Below are positions 38,257 to 47,877 of a stretch of DNA of 64,000 nucleotides, piece by piece. The number at the start of each line of letters is the position of its first letter. Positions within the stretch are counted from its first letter, which is position 1. The stretch is taken from the NCBI GenBank assembly GCA_903855985.1, contig CAIOAO010000074.1, positions 62,001 through 126,000 of the forward strand, written 5' to 3'. A model generated the notes under the pieces. It ran no database searches. It was not told the origin of the DNA and saw only the letters and a program-made list of their open reading frames with translations. Made by a program: the position numbers and the translations under genes. Origin of the DNA: an uncultured Opitutia bacterium (GTDB lineage: Bacteria; Verrucomicrobiota; Verrucomicrobiia; Opitutales; Opitutaceae).

Positions 38257-39791
38257 GGGTGGGCGAGCGCGGCGACCCAGTGGGCCACCAGCGGGTTGAA
38301 AAGTCCGGTGAGGAGCTGCGGCAGCACGCCGAGGAGGAGCATCAGCGCCACCAGCGGCACCAGCGGGGCGAGTTCCACGCCGCGCAGGTCCGGCCAGTTC
38401 CCGACGGCGGCCCCGGCGCGCGGGCCGTGGAAGACCCGCTGCCAGAACGTGAGCAGGAAATAGGCGGTGGCGAACAGGCCGAGGCAGGCAATCGCCGCGG
38501 TCCACGGGGCCAGGCCGAAGACGCCGCGGAAGATGAAGAACTCACCCACGAAACCGTTCAGGCCGGGCAGGCCGAGCGAGGAGAACAGCGCGATCCCGCA
38601 CAACCCGGCGAAGACCGGCGCAGCCGCGCGCACGCCGCCGAAATCATCCAGCCCGCTCCGGCCGCCGGCCCGGGACTCGAGCACGCCGACACAGCAGAAC
38701 AGCGCCGCCGCCGACAGGCCGTGGTTGAACATCTGCAGCAGCGCGCCGCCGAGCGCGGCCGAAGCCGCCCCCGCCGCCGGGCCGCCGGGACCGGAGGCCG
38801 CGCTGACCGCGAAGAGCGCCAGCAGGCAGTAACTCACGTGGTTAACCGACGAGTAGGCGACCATCCGCTTGAGGTCGGTCTGCCGCATCGCGGCAAACGC
38901 GCCGAACACCACGCCGGCCAGCGCCAGCACCAGCAGGCATGGCGCCGCGGCATGCAGGGGCGCGGGAAAAATCGGCCAGAGGATCCGCAGGAAGGCGTAA
39001 ACGCCCATCTTCGACATCACGCCGGTCAGGAACATCGAAACCCCGGTCGGCGCCTCGGCGTACGCCGGCGGCAGCCAGGTGTGGAAGGGGTACAGCGGCA
39101 CCTTGACCGCGACGCCGAGCAGCACCCCGACAAAGACCACCTGCGGCCAGAAATTTCCCAGGTGCGCGAGCCGCGCGGTGAGCGTGCCGTCCGCCGCCAG
39201 CGTGGCGAGCTGACCGAAGTCCACCGTACCCGTCGCCGCGAACACCGCGGCAAACCCGAGCAGCAGGAACGCGCTGCCGCCGATCGTGTAGATCACGAAC
39301 TGGTACGCGGCGCGGCCCGCGTTCTCCCCGCCCCAGAGTTTGATCAGGAAAAAGACCGGCACCAGGCTCAGCTCCCAGAACAGGAACCAGTGGAAGAAAT
39401 CGAGCGCGAGGAACACCCCGAGCGCACTGCCCTGCAGCACCAGGAACAGCGCCCCGAACATCCGCGGCGAGCGCGCGTCGCGCCATGAGGCGAGCAGGCC
39501 CGCCGGCGCGATCAGCCCGGTCAGCAGCACCAGCAGCAGGCTCAGGCCATCAAGGCCGAGAAAATAATGGATGTTGAGCGCCTCAATCCACGGCCGCCGC
39601 TCCACGAGCTGGAAGCCGGTCACCGCCGGGTCGAAGCGCAGCAGCACCGCCCAGCCGAGCGCGAGGGTCGAAAGGCTGAACGCGAGGGTCACCGTGCGGG
39701 CCACGGCCGGCCGCGCGTTGCGCAACACTGCGAGCAGGACCGCGCCGGCCCAGGGCATAAACACGAGCAGGGAGAGAAGCGGGAGGTTCAT
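38253..39791 (-). CDS. nuoM: Complex I subunit M, first copy
   Basis: A 512-residue NuoM-family subunit with FHWFLFWELSLVPVFFLIKLWGG, the YPFHTWLPPAYAEAPT loop and AYSSVNHVSYCLLA, all standard for NuoM. It sits between nuoL and the second nuoM, with ATGA overlaps at both ends (39788-39791 and 38253-38256). A GGGAGGTG Shine-Dalgarno precedes its ATG. It is the more canonical of the two NuoM proteins and forms one of the proton-translocating modules of the membrane arm. Confidence 0.95.
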   Translation of the reverse strand: MNLPLLSLLVFMPWAGAVLLAVLRNARPAVARTVTLAFSLSTLALGWAVLLRFDPAVTGFQLVERRPWIEALNIHYFLGLDGLSLLLVLLTGLIAPAGLLASWRDARSPRMFGALFLVLQGSALGVFLALDFFHWFLFWELSLVPVFFLIKLWGGENAGRAAYQFVIYTIGGSAFLLLGFAAVFAATGTVDFGQLATLAADGTLTARLAHLGNFWPQVVFVGVLLGVAVKVPLYPFHTWLPPAYAEAPTGVSMFLTGVMSKMGVYAFLRILWPIFPAPLHAAAPCLLVLALAGVVFGAFAAMRQTDLKRMVAYSSVNHVSYCLLALFAVSAASGPGGPAAGAASAALGGALLQMFNHGLSAAALFCCVGVLESRAGGRSGLDDFGGVRAAAPVFAGLCGIALFSSLGLPGLNGFVGEFFIFRGVFGLAPWTAAIACLGLFATAYFLLTFWQRVFHGPRAGAAVGNWPDLRGVELAPLVPLVALMLLLGVLPQLLTGLFNPLVAHWVAALAHP

Positions 39792-41812
39792 CGGACACCT
39801 CCCAGGAGCAGCACCAAGGCAAAGACCACAAACGCGAGGGCCACCGTGCGCAGGTAGCCGTGTGTCTCGCCGGCCTGGGCCCGCGAGTAGGTCTGACCCA
39901 CGCCGCGCACCGTTGCGCTCGTGCGGTCAAAACCGCGGTTGAGAATATCCTCGTCCGCTTCGCGGTTCAACACGCCGGAAAATTCGCCGGCCCGCGCCAG
40001 CAGGCTGACCAGGCTGTCCCAGACACGCCGGTCGAGCCCGTCCGCCAGCGCCGCCACCCACGTATTCAGGCGCCCGAAGGTCGCCGCGTAAAATTCATCA
40101 AACCCGAGCCGCGCCGCGAGCACCGCGAACAGCCCGGGGGCCGCCTGCGCCAGCGGGTCCACCGAACTCGCATTGACGTTCCGCCGCCGGCCGTAAACCG
40201 CCCAGCCCGCGCCGAGGCCGGTGACCACGAGGCCGATCGAGAGCAGCATCAGGCCGGGGGCCTCCCAGATTGATTCCGGCTCGACCACGATCCCGCCGAG
40301 GTTCGACTGCAACCACGGCCAGGCCGGGGTGCCGATGAAGCCGAGCCCGATGGCACACGCCGCCAGGATCAGCAGCGGGCCGGTCATGACCGCGGAATTC
40401 TCATGGGCCTCAGCCGCAGCGTCGGTGCGCGGCGCGCCGAGGAAAATTCCCGTGATGAGCCGGGTCATGTAGAACGCGGTGAGCACGACCGCCGCAAGCC
40501 CCACGAGGAGCGGGAGCGACGAGACCGGCCAGGCGTGCGCGGCGTGGAGGACCGCCTCCTTGCTCCAGAAGCCGGAGAAAAGGAACGGGACGCCGGCGAG
40601 GGCCATGGTGCCGACCGCGAACGTGGCGAAGGTCGCCTTCATCCGCCGACCCAGCCCGCCGAGCCGGCGCACGTCCTGCTCGTGGTGGGCCGCATGGATC
40701 ACCGAGCCGGCGCCAAGGAACAGCAGGGCCTTGAAGAACGCGTGCATGAGCAGGTGGAAAATCGCCGCCACCCATGAGCCCACGCCGAGGGCGAGCATCA
40801 TGTAGCCGAGCTGGGAGACGGTGGAAAACGCGAGGACGCGCTTGATGTCGTTCTGCGCCACCGCGATCGCCGCGCCCAGCAGCGCCGTGATTGCGCCGAT
40901 GCCCGCCACGACCGTCAGGGCATGCACCGGCACGGACGCGAGCGCCTGGTCCGCCAGCATCAGCGGATAAACGCGCGCCACAAGGAACACACCGGCCGCG
41001 ACCATCGTCGCCGCATGGATCAGCGCGCTGACCGGGGTCGGGCCCTCCATCGCGTCCGGGAGCCAGACATGCAGCGGGAACTGGCCCGACTTGCCGATCG
41101 CGCCACAGAAAATCAGGAGCCCGATCGCCGTGGAGAGGGCAAAGCCGCCCGCGACCGTCGTGCCGGCGAGGGCGGTGAGTGAACCCTGTTCCAACACGCC
41201 GGCGCCGCCGTCATAGCACAGCAGCGAGCCGCGGACGTGGTACAGCCAGAGCAGGCCGAGCAACAGCCCGAGGTCGCCGATCCGTGTCGTGAGAAAAGCC
41301 TTCTTCGCCGCGGCGGCCGCCGCGGGCTTGTGAAACCAGAAGCCGATCAGCAGGTATGAGGCGAGGCCGACGAGTTCCCAGCATACGAACAGGAGCAGGA
41401 GGCTGTTGGCGACGAGCAGGCCGAGCATCGCGGCGGCAAACAGGCTGAGGAAGCAGAAGAAGCGCGTGAAATTCCGGTCCTCCTTCATGTACCCGAGGCT
41501 GAAGATGAAGATCAGCGTCCCGACAAACGTCACCATCACCGCCATGAACGCCGTCAGCGGATCCAGCAGCCAGCCCACCCGCACAACTTCGTTGCCGAGC
41601 GCGAACCAGGTGAAGTTGGCGGAGGCGTGCACCGCGGGCTGTGCGAGTGCAGTGACCAGCGCGCCGCACGACAGGACAAAGGCCCCGATCATCGCGGCGA
41701 TGGCGGCACCGGCGGCGAGCTTGCGGCCCCCGCGTGGCGTGAGCGACCCGATCGCGGCGGCCAGCAGCGGCAGCGCGGGGATCATCCAGAGGTGGGTGGC
41801 GGAGAGTTGCAT
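39788..41812 (-). CDS. nuoL: Complex I subunit L, with long C-terminal lateral-helix region
   Basis: A 674-residue NuoL; many bacterial NuoL proteins are about 610-660. It has the distal antiporter-like core (LLLFVCWELVGLASYLLIGFW, FPLHVWLPDAMEGPTPVSALIHAATMV, FSTVSQLGYMMLALG). The C-terminal segment from DEFYAATFGRL to the last membrane helix spans about 80 residues, which I estimate to be about 20 longer than in ordinary NuoL. This is the region of the lateral helix that braces the antiporter subunits. The extension would suit an extra NuoM in the arm. Confidence 0.95.
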   Translation of the reverse strand: MQLSATHLWMIPALPLLAAAIGSLTPRGGRKLAAGAAIAAMIGAFVLSCGALVTALAQPAVHASANFTWFALGNEVVRVGWLLDPLTAFMAVMVTFVGTLIFIFSLGYMKEDRNFTRFFCFLSLFAAAMLGLLVANSLLLLFVCWELVGLASYLLIGFWFHKPAAAAAAKKAFLTTRIGDLGLLLGLLWLYHVRGSLLCYDGGAGVLEQGSLTALAGTTVAGGFALSTAIGLLIFCGAIGKSGQFPLHVWLPDAMEGPTPVSALIHAATMVAAGVFLVARVYPLMLADQALASVPVHALTVVAGIGAITALLGAAIAVAQNDIKRVLAFSTVSQLGYMMLALGVGSWVAAIFHLLMHAFFKALLFLGAGSVIHAAHHEQDVRRLGGLGRRMKATFATFAVGTMALAGVPFLFSGFWSKEAVLHAAHAWPVSSLPLLVGLAAVVLTAFYMTRLITGIFLGAPRTDAAAEAHENSAVMTGPLLILAACAIGLGFIGTPAWPWLQSNLGGIVVEPESIWEAPGLMLLSIGLVVTGLGAGWAVYGRRRNVNASSVDPLAQAAPGLFAVLAARLGFDEFYAATFGRLNTWVAALADGLDRRVWDSLVSLLARAGEFSGVLNREADEDILNRGFDRTSATVRGVGQTYSRAQAGETHGYLRTVALAFVVFALVLLLGGVR

Positions 41813-41825
41813 CGTCAGCGGTGGC

Positions 41826-42137
41826 TCAGCCCCGGAGCCGGGTGGCCTCCTGGAGCCGGAGATTTTTCTGGTGCCGGTAGAGGGCGATCACCAGGGCGAG
41901 CCCGACGGCAGCCTCGGCGGCGGCGACCGCGATGGCAAAAAGCACGAAGATCACGCCCGTGGCCGGCGCCGCGCCGCTGTGGAACCGCCAGAATGCGATG
42001 AAATTGAGGTTCGCCGCGTTCAGCATCAGCTCGATGCCCAGCAGCACGAGAATCGCGTTGCTGCGCGCGAGCGCGATGACGAGCCCGACGCTGAACAGCG
42101 CGGCCGAAAGCAGCAGGCAGCCTTGGAGCGGGCTCAT
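41826..42137 (-). CDS. nuoK: Complex I subunit K
   Basis: A 103-residue protein with three membrane helices, the usual NuoK length. Conserved glutamates are visible in LLGIELMLNAANLNF and AIAVAAAEAAVGLAL. ATG 42137 overlaps the nuoJ stop (ATGA) and is preceded by a strong AAGGAGGA Shine-Dalgarno. It links the proton path between NuoH and the antiporter-like subunits. Confidence 0.95.
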   Translation of the reverse strand: MSPLQGCLLLSAALFSVGLVIALARSNAILVLLGIELMLNAANLNFIAFWRFHSGAAPATGVIFVLFAIAVAAAEAAVGLALVIALYRHQKNLRLQEATRLRG

Positions 42138-42646
42138 GACTTTTCCTCCTTCTCCGGCCGGTCGGGCGCCGCGAGCACGACCGCCCCGAGCAGCGCCGCG
42201 GTGAGCAGCACGCCGAGCAGCAGCAGGGCGGCCGCATGTGCGCCCATCAGTTCCAGGCCGAGGCCGCGCACCGTGACTTCCGGCGCCGTGACCGGGGCCG
42301 GATCCCACTTCGTGGCAAAAACCGCGGCTCCGATCACGCCACTCACGGCGACGCCGGCGATGACCGCCCAGACTGCCCGCCGGGTTTCCGGCGCATCCAC
42401 CCGGAGCTCGGCGCGCGATTGCCGCGTCAGCAGCACGGCAAAGAGCACCACCATGGACAGCGCGCCGACGTAGACCAGCACCTGAGCGAAGGCGACAAAC
42501 TCGGCCCCCGCCCACAGATAAAATCCCGCCACGCCCAGCCAGCTCACGACCAGCAGGAGCGCGCAGTGGATCAGGTTCGGCCGCAGCGCGGCGGCGAGGG
42601 CGCTGCCGAGGATGATAACCGCGAGGATCAGGAAGGTGAAGGTCAT
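42134..42646 (-). CDS. nuoJ: Complex I subunit J
   Basis: A 170-residue protein with five predicted helices. AFAQVLVYVGALSMVVLFAVLL is the conserved pi-bulge helix 3 region of NuoJ (shown in part). The start at ATG 42646 (MTFTFL) removes a 27-residue non-conserved upstream extension. It overlaps nuoK by four bases. It is part of the membrane arm next to NuoK. Confidence 0.94.
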   Translation of the reverse strand: MTFTFLILAVIILGSALAAALRPNLIHCALLLVVSWLGVAGFYLWAGAEFVAFAQVLVYVGALSMVVLFAVLLTRQSRAELRVDAPETRRAVWAVIAGVAVSGVIGAAVFATKWDPAPVTAPEVTVRGLGLELMGAHAAALLLLGVLLTAALLGAVVLAAPDRPEKEEKS

Positions 42647-42665
42647 GGCGTGTGGCGGGTCGGGT

Positions 42666-43871
42666 TCACGCGAAGCGGTAGGTCCGCGGGGCCGAGCCGG
42701 CACTGAGGGTGCGGCCGAGGACGACAAAGGGGACGGCGACGAGGGCGAGGGCGACCGCCCAGCGGACGAGCTGGAGCGGGCCGGTCCAGCCGGCGGTGAG
42801 CGACCAGCCGGCGGCGTTGGCCAGGTTGAGCAGAGTGAGCGGCACGAGGAACTTCCACGCGAACTTCATCAGCTGGTCGAGGCGCAGGCGCGGCAGCGTC
42901 GCGCGGATCCAGATGAAGCCGAGCAGCAGCACCAGCAGCTTCGCCGTGAACCAGGCATACGACGGAATCCATTCGAGCTGCGCCAAGGGCGCGCCCCAGC
43001 CGCCGAGGAAGAGCGTGACCGCCATGCCGCTGAGCGCACACATGCCGAAATACTCCGCCATGAAGAACAGCGCGTACTTGAAGCCGGAGTATTCCGTGAG
43101 ATGGCCCGCGATCAGTTCGCTCTCCGCCTCAGGCAGGTCAAAGGGTGAGCGGTTCGATTCGGCGAGCGCGGCCACCATGAAGAGGACAAAGCCCGCGGCG
43201 CCCCACGGGGTGAACACGTGCCAGTGGGGTACGAACCCGAGCGACCATCCCCCCTGGGCCGCGACGATCTTCGTCGTCGAAAGCGTGCCGGCCACCAGCA
43301 CGACCGGCACCACCGAGAGCAGCAGCGGCAGTTCGTAGCTGATGAGCTGGGCCAGCGCGCGCATGGCGGCGAGCAGCGAGTATTTGTTGTGGCTCGCCCA
43401 GCCGGCCATGAAGACCGCGAGCTCCGTCGCCGTGCCCGCCGCGAAAAAATACAGCACCGCCGTGTCGAGCTCGACCGCGACGAGATGCCGCCCGAACGGG
43501 AGGACAGCGAAGCCCAGCAGCGAAACCGCGACCAGCACGACCGGGGCGAGGAAATGCAGCACGCGGTCGGCGCCGGCGGGGACCACGTCCTCCTTGGTGA
43601 GCGCCTTGACGCCGTCGGCAAACGGCTGGAGCAGGCCGAACCAGCCCGTGCGGTTGGGACCGGGGCGGTTCTGGATCCGCCCGAGGATCTTGCGCTCGGC
43701 GAGCGTCAGGTAAGCGAAGAGCAGGCCGAAGCCGGCGAGGATCGCGATGATCTCGAGCAGGCTGCCCGCCATCCAGCGCCAGGACTCCGGCAGCCGGCCG
43801 GTCACGGTGTCACGCGCGAGCACCGGCAGGCGCTCGAGGAAGGAATCGGTGGTCAAGGCCGCGGCGATCAT
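42666..43871 (-). CDS. nuoH: Complex I subunit H
   Basis: A 401-residue quinone-site membrane subunit with about eight helices. Characteristic segments are LAERKILGRIQNRPGPNRTG, GLLQPFADGVKALTKED and ESNRSPFDLPEAESELIAG. It is longer than E. coli NuoH (about 325) owing to N-terminal and C-terminal extensions. Its ATG overlaps the nuoI stop (43868-43871). It forms the quinone chamber with NuoB and NuoD. Confidence 0.96.
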   Translation of the reverse strand: MIAAALTTDSFLERLPVLARDTVTGRLPESWRWMAGSLLEIIAILAGFGLLFAYLTLAERKILGRIQNRPGPNRTGWFGLLQPFADGVKALTKEDVVPAGADRVLHFLAPVVLVAVSLLGFAVLPFGRHLVAVELDTAVLYFFAAGTATELAVFMAGWASHNKYSLLAAMRALAQLISYELPLLLSVVPVVLVAGTLSTTKIVAAQGGWSLGFVPHWHVFTPWGAAGFVLFMVAALAESNRSPFDLPEAESELIAGHLTEYSGFKYALFFMAEYFGMCALSGMAVTLFLGGWGAPLAQLEWIPSYAWFTAKLLVLLLGFIWIRATLPRLRLDQLMKFAWKFLVPLTLLNLANAAGWSLTAGWTGPLQLVRWAVALALVAVPFVVLGRTLSAGSAPRTYRFA

Positions 43872-44506
43872 GGGGCGGATTCCGGGGTTTGGTCCCGCTT
43901 GGCCACGGGCGCGGCCGGGGCCTGGGGTGCCGCCGGGGCCTTCGCCTTGGCGAGGGCCGCCACGCGGGCTTTCTCCTCGGCGGCCTGGCGGTCGGCGGCG
44001 AGCCGGGCATCCACCTCGGCCGCCTCGGTGGGATGGATCGTGTGGAAGTAGGTGTTGGGCTTGGTGAGCTGCCCGCGATCCAGCAACAGCGCGGCGTACC
44101 GGTCGGTCGTCGCGACCTCGAATACCTGGTCCATCTTGATCGCGTCAAACGGGCAGACCTCCACGCAGATCTGGCAGCTCATGCAGACCGAGGTGTCGAT
44201 GGCGAAGACCGCGGGGTAGATCTGCGGCTTGCCGGTGGCATCGGGCTTCTTGTCGCGGCTCTTCTCGATGTAGATGCACTGCGGCGGGCATTCCTTCTCG
44301 CAGATCTGGCAGGCCACGCAGCGGAGCGTGCCGAGGGGATCGGTGGCGTTGTCGCAGACGAGGAAGGGAAAATTCCGGTACGCCTCGGGCAGCGCGGGCT
44401 TCACCTCGGGATACTCGAGCGTGGTGTAGCGCGCGGGGTCGTGGAAGCTCCCGACGAAGTTTTTCGCCGTGACGAGGAGACCTTGGAGGATGCCGGAGCC
44501 GAGCAT
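43868..44506 (-). CDS. nuoI: Complex I subunit I (two [4Fe-4S]) with Ala/Pro/Lys tail
   Basis: A 212-residue ferredoxin-like subunit from ATG 44506. The two cluster motifs are CVACQICEKECP (C63, C66, C69, C73) and CMSCQICVEVCP (C108, C111, C114, C118). The last about 50 residues form a charged Ala/Pro/Lys/Glu tail not found in most NuoI. With NuoEFG absent from the operon, NuoI would be the outermost Fe-S subunit and the likely docking point for ferredoxin, as in cyanobacterial NDH-1 and archaeal Fpo complexes. That role is inferred. Confidence 0.95.
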   Translation of the reverse strand: MLGSGILQGLLVTAKNFVGSFHDPARYTTLEYPEVKPALPEAYRNFPFLVCDNATDPLGTLRCVACQICEKECPPQCIYIEKSRDKKPDATGKPQIYPAVFAIDTSVCMSCQICVEVCPFDAIKMDQVFEVATTDRYAALLLDRGQLTKPNTYFHTIHPTEAAEVDARLAADRQAAEEKARVAALAKAKAPAAPQAPAAPVAKRDQTPESAP

Positions 44507-44517
44507 GGTTGGGAGGA

Positions 44518-45684
44518 TCAGCGGTCCACTTCGCCGAGCACGATGTCGATGCTCCCGAGGATGATCACGGCGTCGGCCACCGTATGGCCGAGGCAGAGGT
44601 CCTCGAGGATGGTGAGGTTGATGAAGGAGGGCGCGCGCACATGGTAGCGCCACGGGTTGGGGCCGCCGTCGCTGACCAGATGGAAGCCGATCTCGCCCTT
44701 GGGGCCCTCGATGCGGCCGTAGGCCTCGCCCGCCTTGGGCCGGAAGCCGCGCAGCTTGGCCGCCGGGTTCATGATCGGGCCGGCCGGCAGGCCGGCGAGC
44801 GCCTGCCGCAGGATCGCGAGCGACTCCCGCATCTCGAGGATGCGGATCATGTAGCGATCATAGACATCGCCATGTTCGCCCAGGGGAATGCGGAATTGGA
44901 ACCGGGGATATACGCCGTAGCCGTCCACCTTGCGCAGGTCGTAATTCACCCCCGTGGCGCGCAGCATCGGGCCGGTGACGCCGGCGTTGATCGCAAGCGC
45001 GGCGGACAGGCGGCCCACGCCCTGGGTCCGCGCGAGGAGGATTTCATTGCCCGTGAGCAGGGCCTCGAACTCATCCAGGAAGGGGCCGTAGCCGTCGACC
45101 AGCTGCTGCGCCGCGGCCAGCCAGGCGGCCGAGGGATCCACGCGGCAGCCGCCGAAGCGCTGGTAGTTGCACATCATGCGGGACCCGCTGAGCGACTCAA
45201 AGAGGTCGAGGATCTTCTCGCGCTCGCGGAACGCGTACATGAGCGGCGTGCCGCTGCAGCCGCAGTCCTGCATCAGGAAGCCGGCGAGGCAGGTGTGGTT
45301 CAGCAGGCGCGTGAGCTCGGCGAGGATGACGCGCACGTACTCCGCCCGTTCCGGCACCGCGATCCCGGCCAGCTGCTCGACGGCACGGGCGTAGGCCCAG
45401 TTGTTCGTCATCGAGTTCAGGTAATCGAGCCGGTCAGTGTACGGCATCGAGCCCAGGTAGCTGGTGTTCTCCGCCAGCTTCTCGTGATTGCGGTGCAGGT
45501 AGCCGAAGACGGGCTTGAGCCGCACAATCGTCTCGCCGTCGAGCGTCACAATCATCCGGAACACGCCGTGCGTGGAAGGATGGTGCGGCCCCATCGAAAC
45601 TTCCATCAGGTCGCCGGGCAGGTCGCCAGGGACGGACCGGACGTGGGCGCCGGACGACGGGTTGGCTAAAGGAGTGGCGTTCAT
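44518..45684 (-). CDS. nuoD: Complex I subunit D (49-kDa)
   Basis: A 388-residue subunit, the normal length for NuoD alone (no fusion to NuoC). Conserved marks are [13 protein letters not shown] (quinone-site His), [14 protein letters not shown], and a C-terminal [15 protein letters not shown]. The ATG at 45684 overlaps the nuoC stop (45681-45684). It forms the quinone cavity with NuoB and is a homologue of the large subunit of NiFe hydrogenase; the nickel-binding cysteines of hydrogenase are absent. Confidence 0.96.
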   Translation of the reverse strand: MNATPLANPSSGAHVRSVPGDLPGDLMEVSMGPHHPSTHGVFRMIVTLDGETIVRLKPVFGYLHRNHEKLAENTSYLGSMPYTDRLDYLNSMTNNWAYARAVEQLAGIAVPERAEYVRVILAELTRLLNHTCLAGFLMQDCGCSGTPLMYAFREREKILDLFESLSGSRMMCNYQRFGGCRVDPSAAWLAAAQQLVDGYGPFLDEFEALLTGNEILLARTQGVGRLSAALAINAGVTGPMLRATGVNYDLRKVDGYGVYPRFQFRIPLGEHGDVYDRYMIRILEMRESLAILRQALAGLPAGPIMNPAAKLRGFRPKAGEAYGRIEGPKGEIGFHLVSDGGPNPWRYHVRAPSFINLTILEDLCLGHTVADAVIILGSIDIVLGEVDR

Positions 45685-46343
45685 GGCGCGGATGGAGCGG
45701 CCGGGGTCGGAGCCGGCGCCGGATAATGCAGCTTCGCCTTGGCCAGCACGTCGCCATGGGGTGTCGGCTCCCACTCGTAGTCGTCAGGTTCGCGGTAGTC
45801 GCGGCGCATCGGGTGGTCCTTGAAGCCGTCCCACATCAGGATGCGGCGCAGGTCGGGGTGGCCTTCAAAGACGATGCCGAAGAGGTCGTACACTTCGCGT
45901 TCCTGGAATTCCGCGCTGCGCCAGACCGGCGTCAGCGAGGGCAGCGTCACGGCGTCGGTGCGGTTGCCGGTGACCAGCCGCAGCACCACGGGTCCGTGGC
46001 CGAGCGCGATCGAATAAAGGTGATACACGACCTCGAGGCGTCCGGGTTCGATCCGCCGGGTCTTTTCCTCGACCACGCGGGGGGCTCCGCCGGCGGGGTC
46101 GGCCACGGTGGTCCGGGCCACATCAACCACTTCCTTCTCCGGCCAGTCGATCCCGGTCACGTTGGTGCACTGGTCCAGTTGCAGCGCGGGATCATCACGC
46201 AGGAACGTGGCGATGGCCCGGGCATGCGTCGCGTCCAGCCGCAGGGCGTGCTGCGCGGAGGGAGACGGATTTGTAACCAGCACCACGTTCGCCGCCGGAA
46301 AAAGGGCGGCGATGCGATCGCGCAGCTGGGTGAGGGTTTCCAT
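45681..46343 (-). CDS. nuoC: Complex I subunit C (30-kDa)
   Basis: A 220-residue NuoC with the signature [20 protein letters not shown] and MRRDY near the C-terminus, and a Pro/Ala-rich tail of about 15 residues. It stabilises NuoD in the peripheral arm. It starts six bases after nuoB ends, and its stop overlaps nuoD. Gene order A-B-C-D with separate C and D is the standard bacterial layout. Confidence 0.95.
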   Translation of the reverse strand: METLTQLRDRIAALFPAANVVLVTNPSPSAQHALRLDATHARAIATFLRDDPALQLDQCTNVTGIDWPEKEVVDVARTTVADPAGGAPRVVEEKTRRIEPGRLEVVYHLYSIALGHGPVVLRLVTGNRTDAVTLPSLTPVWRSAEFQEREVYDLFGIVFEGHPDLRRILMWDGFKDHPMRRDYREPDDYEWEPTPHGDVLAKAKLHYPAPAPTPAAPSAP

Positions 46344-46349
46344 AGCGGG

Positions 46350-47003
46350 TCAGGTCTTGGTGGGCCGCACCAGTTCGGGCGGCTTCGGCCACAGGGCGTC
46401 GTTCTGCGCCGGCTCAATGTCGTGAGCGCCGCATTCGGGGATGGGACAGTCGCAATTGCCCTCCGCCTGGAGATGCCGCGGGGCGTCAGGACCGGCGATG
46501 GCCTGATTCCGGATTTTTTCCTGCAGCTGCACCAGCCCGTGGAGCAGGGCCTCGGGCCGCGGCGGGCAGCCGGGAATGTAGATGTCCACCGGGATAAAGC
46601 GGTCGATGCCCTTGAGGACATTGTAACCCTGCTTGAAGGGTCCGCCGGAAATCGCACAGGCGCCCATTGCGATGCAATATTTTGGCTCGGGCATCTGGTT
46701 CCACAGGCGTACGACCTGCGGGGCCATTTTCTTGGTCACGGTGCCCGACACGATCAGCAGGTCGGCCTGGCGCGGGGACGGCCGGAAGACCTCCGACCCA
46801 AAGCGGGCGATGTCGAATTTCGCCATCGAGGCCGCGATCATCTCGATGGCGCAGCAGGCGAGGCCGAAGTTCAGCGGCCAGACCGAGTGGCTGCGGCCCC
46901 AGTTGTAGAGTTCCTCGAGCCCGGTCAGGAGAATGCCGTGGCGCCGGAGCTCGTCGCGCTCCGCGTCAGTGATCCCGGGGTTGGTCGGCGTGGGGTCGCT
47001 CAT
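46350..47003 (-). CDS. nuoB: Complex I subunit B (N2 cluster) with Cys-bearing C-terminal extension
   Basis: A 217-residue NuoB. The N2 cluster ligands are the tandem C50-C51 (GLACCAIE), C115 (MGACAISGG) and C145 (PGCPPRPEA). The usual family length is about 160-190; this protein has an extra C-terminal stretch with CDCPIPECG, three cysteines that are not N2 ligands. N2 hands electrons to quinone. It begins one base after nuoA ends. Confidence 0.96.
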   Translation of the reverse strand: MSDPTPTNPGITDAERDELRRHGILLTGLEELYNWGRSHSVWPLNFGLACCAIEMIAASMAKFDIARFGSEVFRPSPRQADLLIVSGTVTKKMAPQVVRLWNQMPEPKYCIAMGACAISGGPFKQGYNVLKGIDRFIPVDIYIPGCPPRPEALLHGLVQLQEKIRNQAIAGPDAPRHLQAEGNCDCPIPECGAHDIEPAQNDALWPKPPELVRPTKT

Positions 47004-47004
47004 G

Positions 47005-47376
47005 TCATTTCCATTCGAGATGACCGCGCCCCCAGGCCCAGATCAAGCCCTCCACCAGCAACAGGAGGAAGAGCAGCATGGTGACGATCGCCGTGACCGG
47101 CAGCGCCGTGAAGGCGGCGGCGAACGGCAGGAGAAACAGCAGCTCGACGTCAAAAATCAGGAAGAGGATAGCGTAGAGGTAGTAATGCGCCTTGAACTGG
47201 ATCCAGGCGTCGCCGGACTCGGCGAGGCCGCACTCATAGGGCGCCTGCTTGGCGGCATTCGGCTTGGCCGGCTGGAAACAGCGAAACCACAGGCGCGCAA
47301 CGGTCAGCAAAACCAGGGGGAACGCCACGGCGACCGCCAGGAAGAGAACAAGAAACGCGTAAGGGTGATCACTCAT
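47005..47376 (-). CDS. nuoA: Complex I subunit A
   Basis: A 123-residue subunit with three membrane helices. The loop between helix 1 and 2 has the family signature [12 protein letters not shown], and helix 2 begins [19 protein letters not shown]. It is the first gene of the 12-gene nuo operon and is preceded by AAGG nine bases before ATG 47376. It sits at the junction of the membrane and peripheral arms. Confidence 0.95.
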   Translation of the reverse strand: MSDHPYAFLVLFLAVAVAFPLVLLTVARLWFRCFQPAKPNAAKQAPYECGLAESGDAWIQFKAHYYLYAILFLIFDVELLFLLPFAAAFTALPVTAIVTMLLFLLLLVEGLIWAWGRGHLEWK

Positions 47377-47640
47377 TAGTGCACCTTAAGTCAAAACAGC
47401 CTCCGGTCTCCGGCCAATCGCCAACACGCGCCATTTCTTGCGAATATCTGCGCGTGGGTTGAAGTCGAGCGGTCATGAAAACCCGGCTGGGCCCGCGGTG
47501 CCGGACCCGGTCCAGCCTACCCGTCCAAGGCCGCCCGGGAGGGCGGTTGGGCGGGCGAATCGGAACAAGGAGGCCAAGAAACGCCCAGTGAACCCCAAAG
47601 AACGCTGCGCGCTATCCGTACCGGGGTGCTAACCTCAGAC

Positions 47641-47874
47641 ATGGCTACCCTCAGTGAACGACTGCCCGAGAACATCCCGGGCCAATACTATGTCGATGCC
47701 AGCTGTATCGACTGCGACCAATGCCGGGCCCTCGCGCCCCAGATTTTTGCCCGCGATGACGGCAAGGGAGTCTCCTTCGTCGTCCGGCAACCCGCGACCA
47801 GCGAGGAGATAGCCCAAGTGGAGGACATTCTTTCCACCTGCGCCACCAGCTCCATTGGCAACGACGGGGCCTGA
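47641..47874 (+). CDS. Small [4Fe-4S] ferredoxin
   Basis: A 77-residue single-cluster ferredoxin. The ligands are C22, C25, C28 (SCIDCDQCR) and a distant C67 (STCATSS), the pattern of monocluster ferredoxins. ATG 47641 is chosen over an upstream TTG that adds five residues. It is translated just ahead of korA (three-base gap), and is divergent from nuoA by 264 bp. It is a likely electron carrier between KorAB and the neighbouring complex I that lacks an NADH module. Confidence 0.9.
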   Translation: MATLSERLPENIPGQYYVDASCIDCDQCRALAPQIFARDDGKGVSFVVRQPATSEEIAQVEDILSTCATSSIGNDGA

Positions 47875-47877
47875 GTC

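Noticed and set aside
44506-44517. nuoE/F/G genes displaced within the operon
   Set aside because: Only 11 bp separate nuoD from nuoI, and no NADH-binding or 24-kDa/75-kDa-type protein is encoded anywhere in the window.
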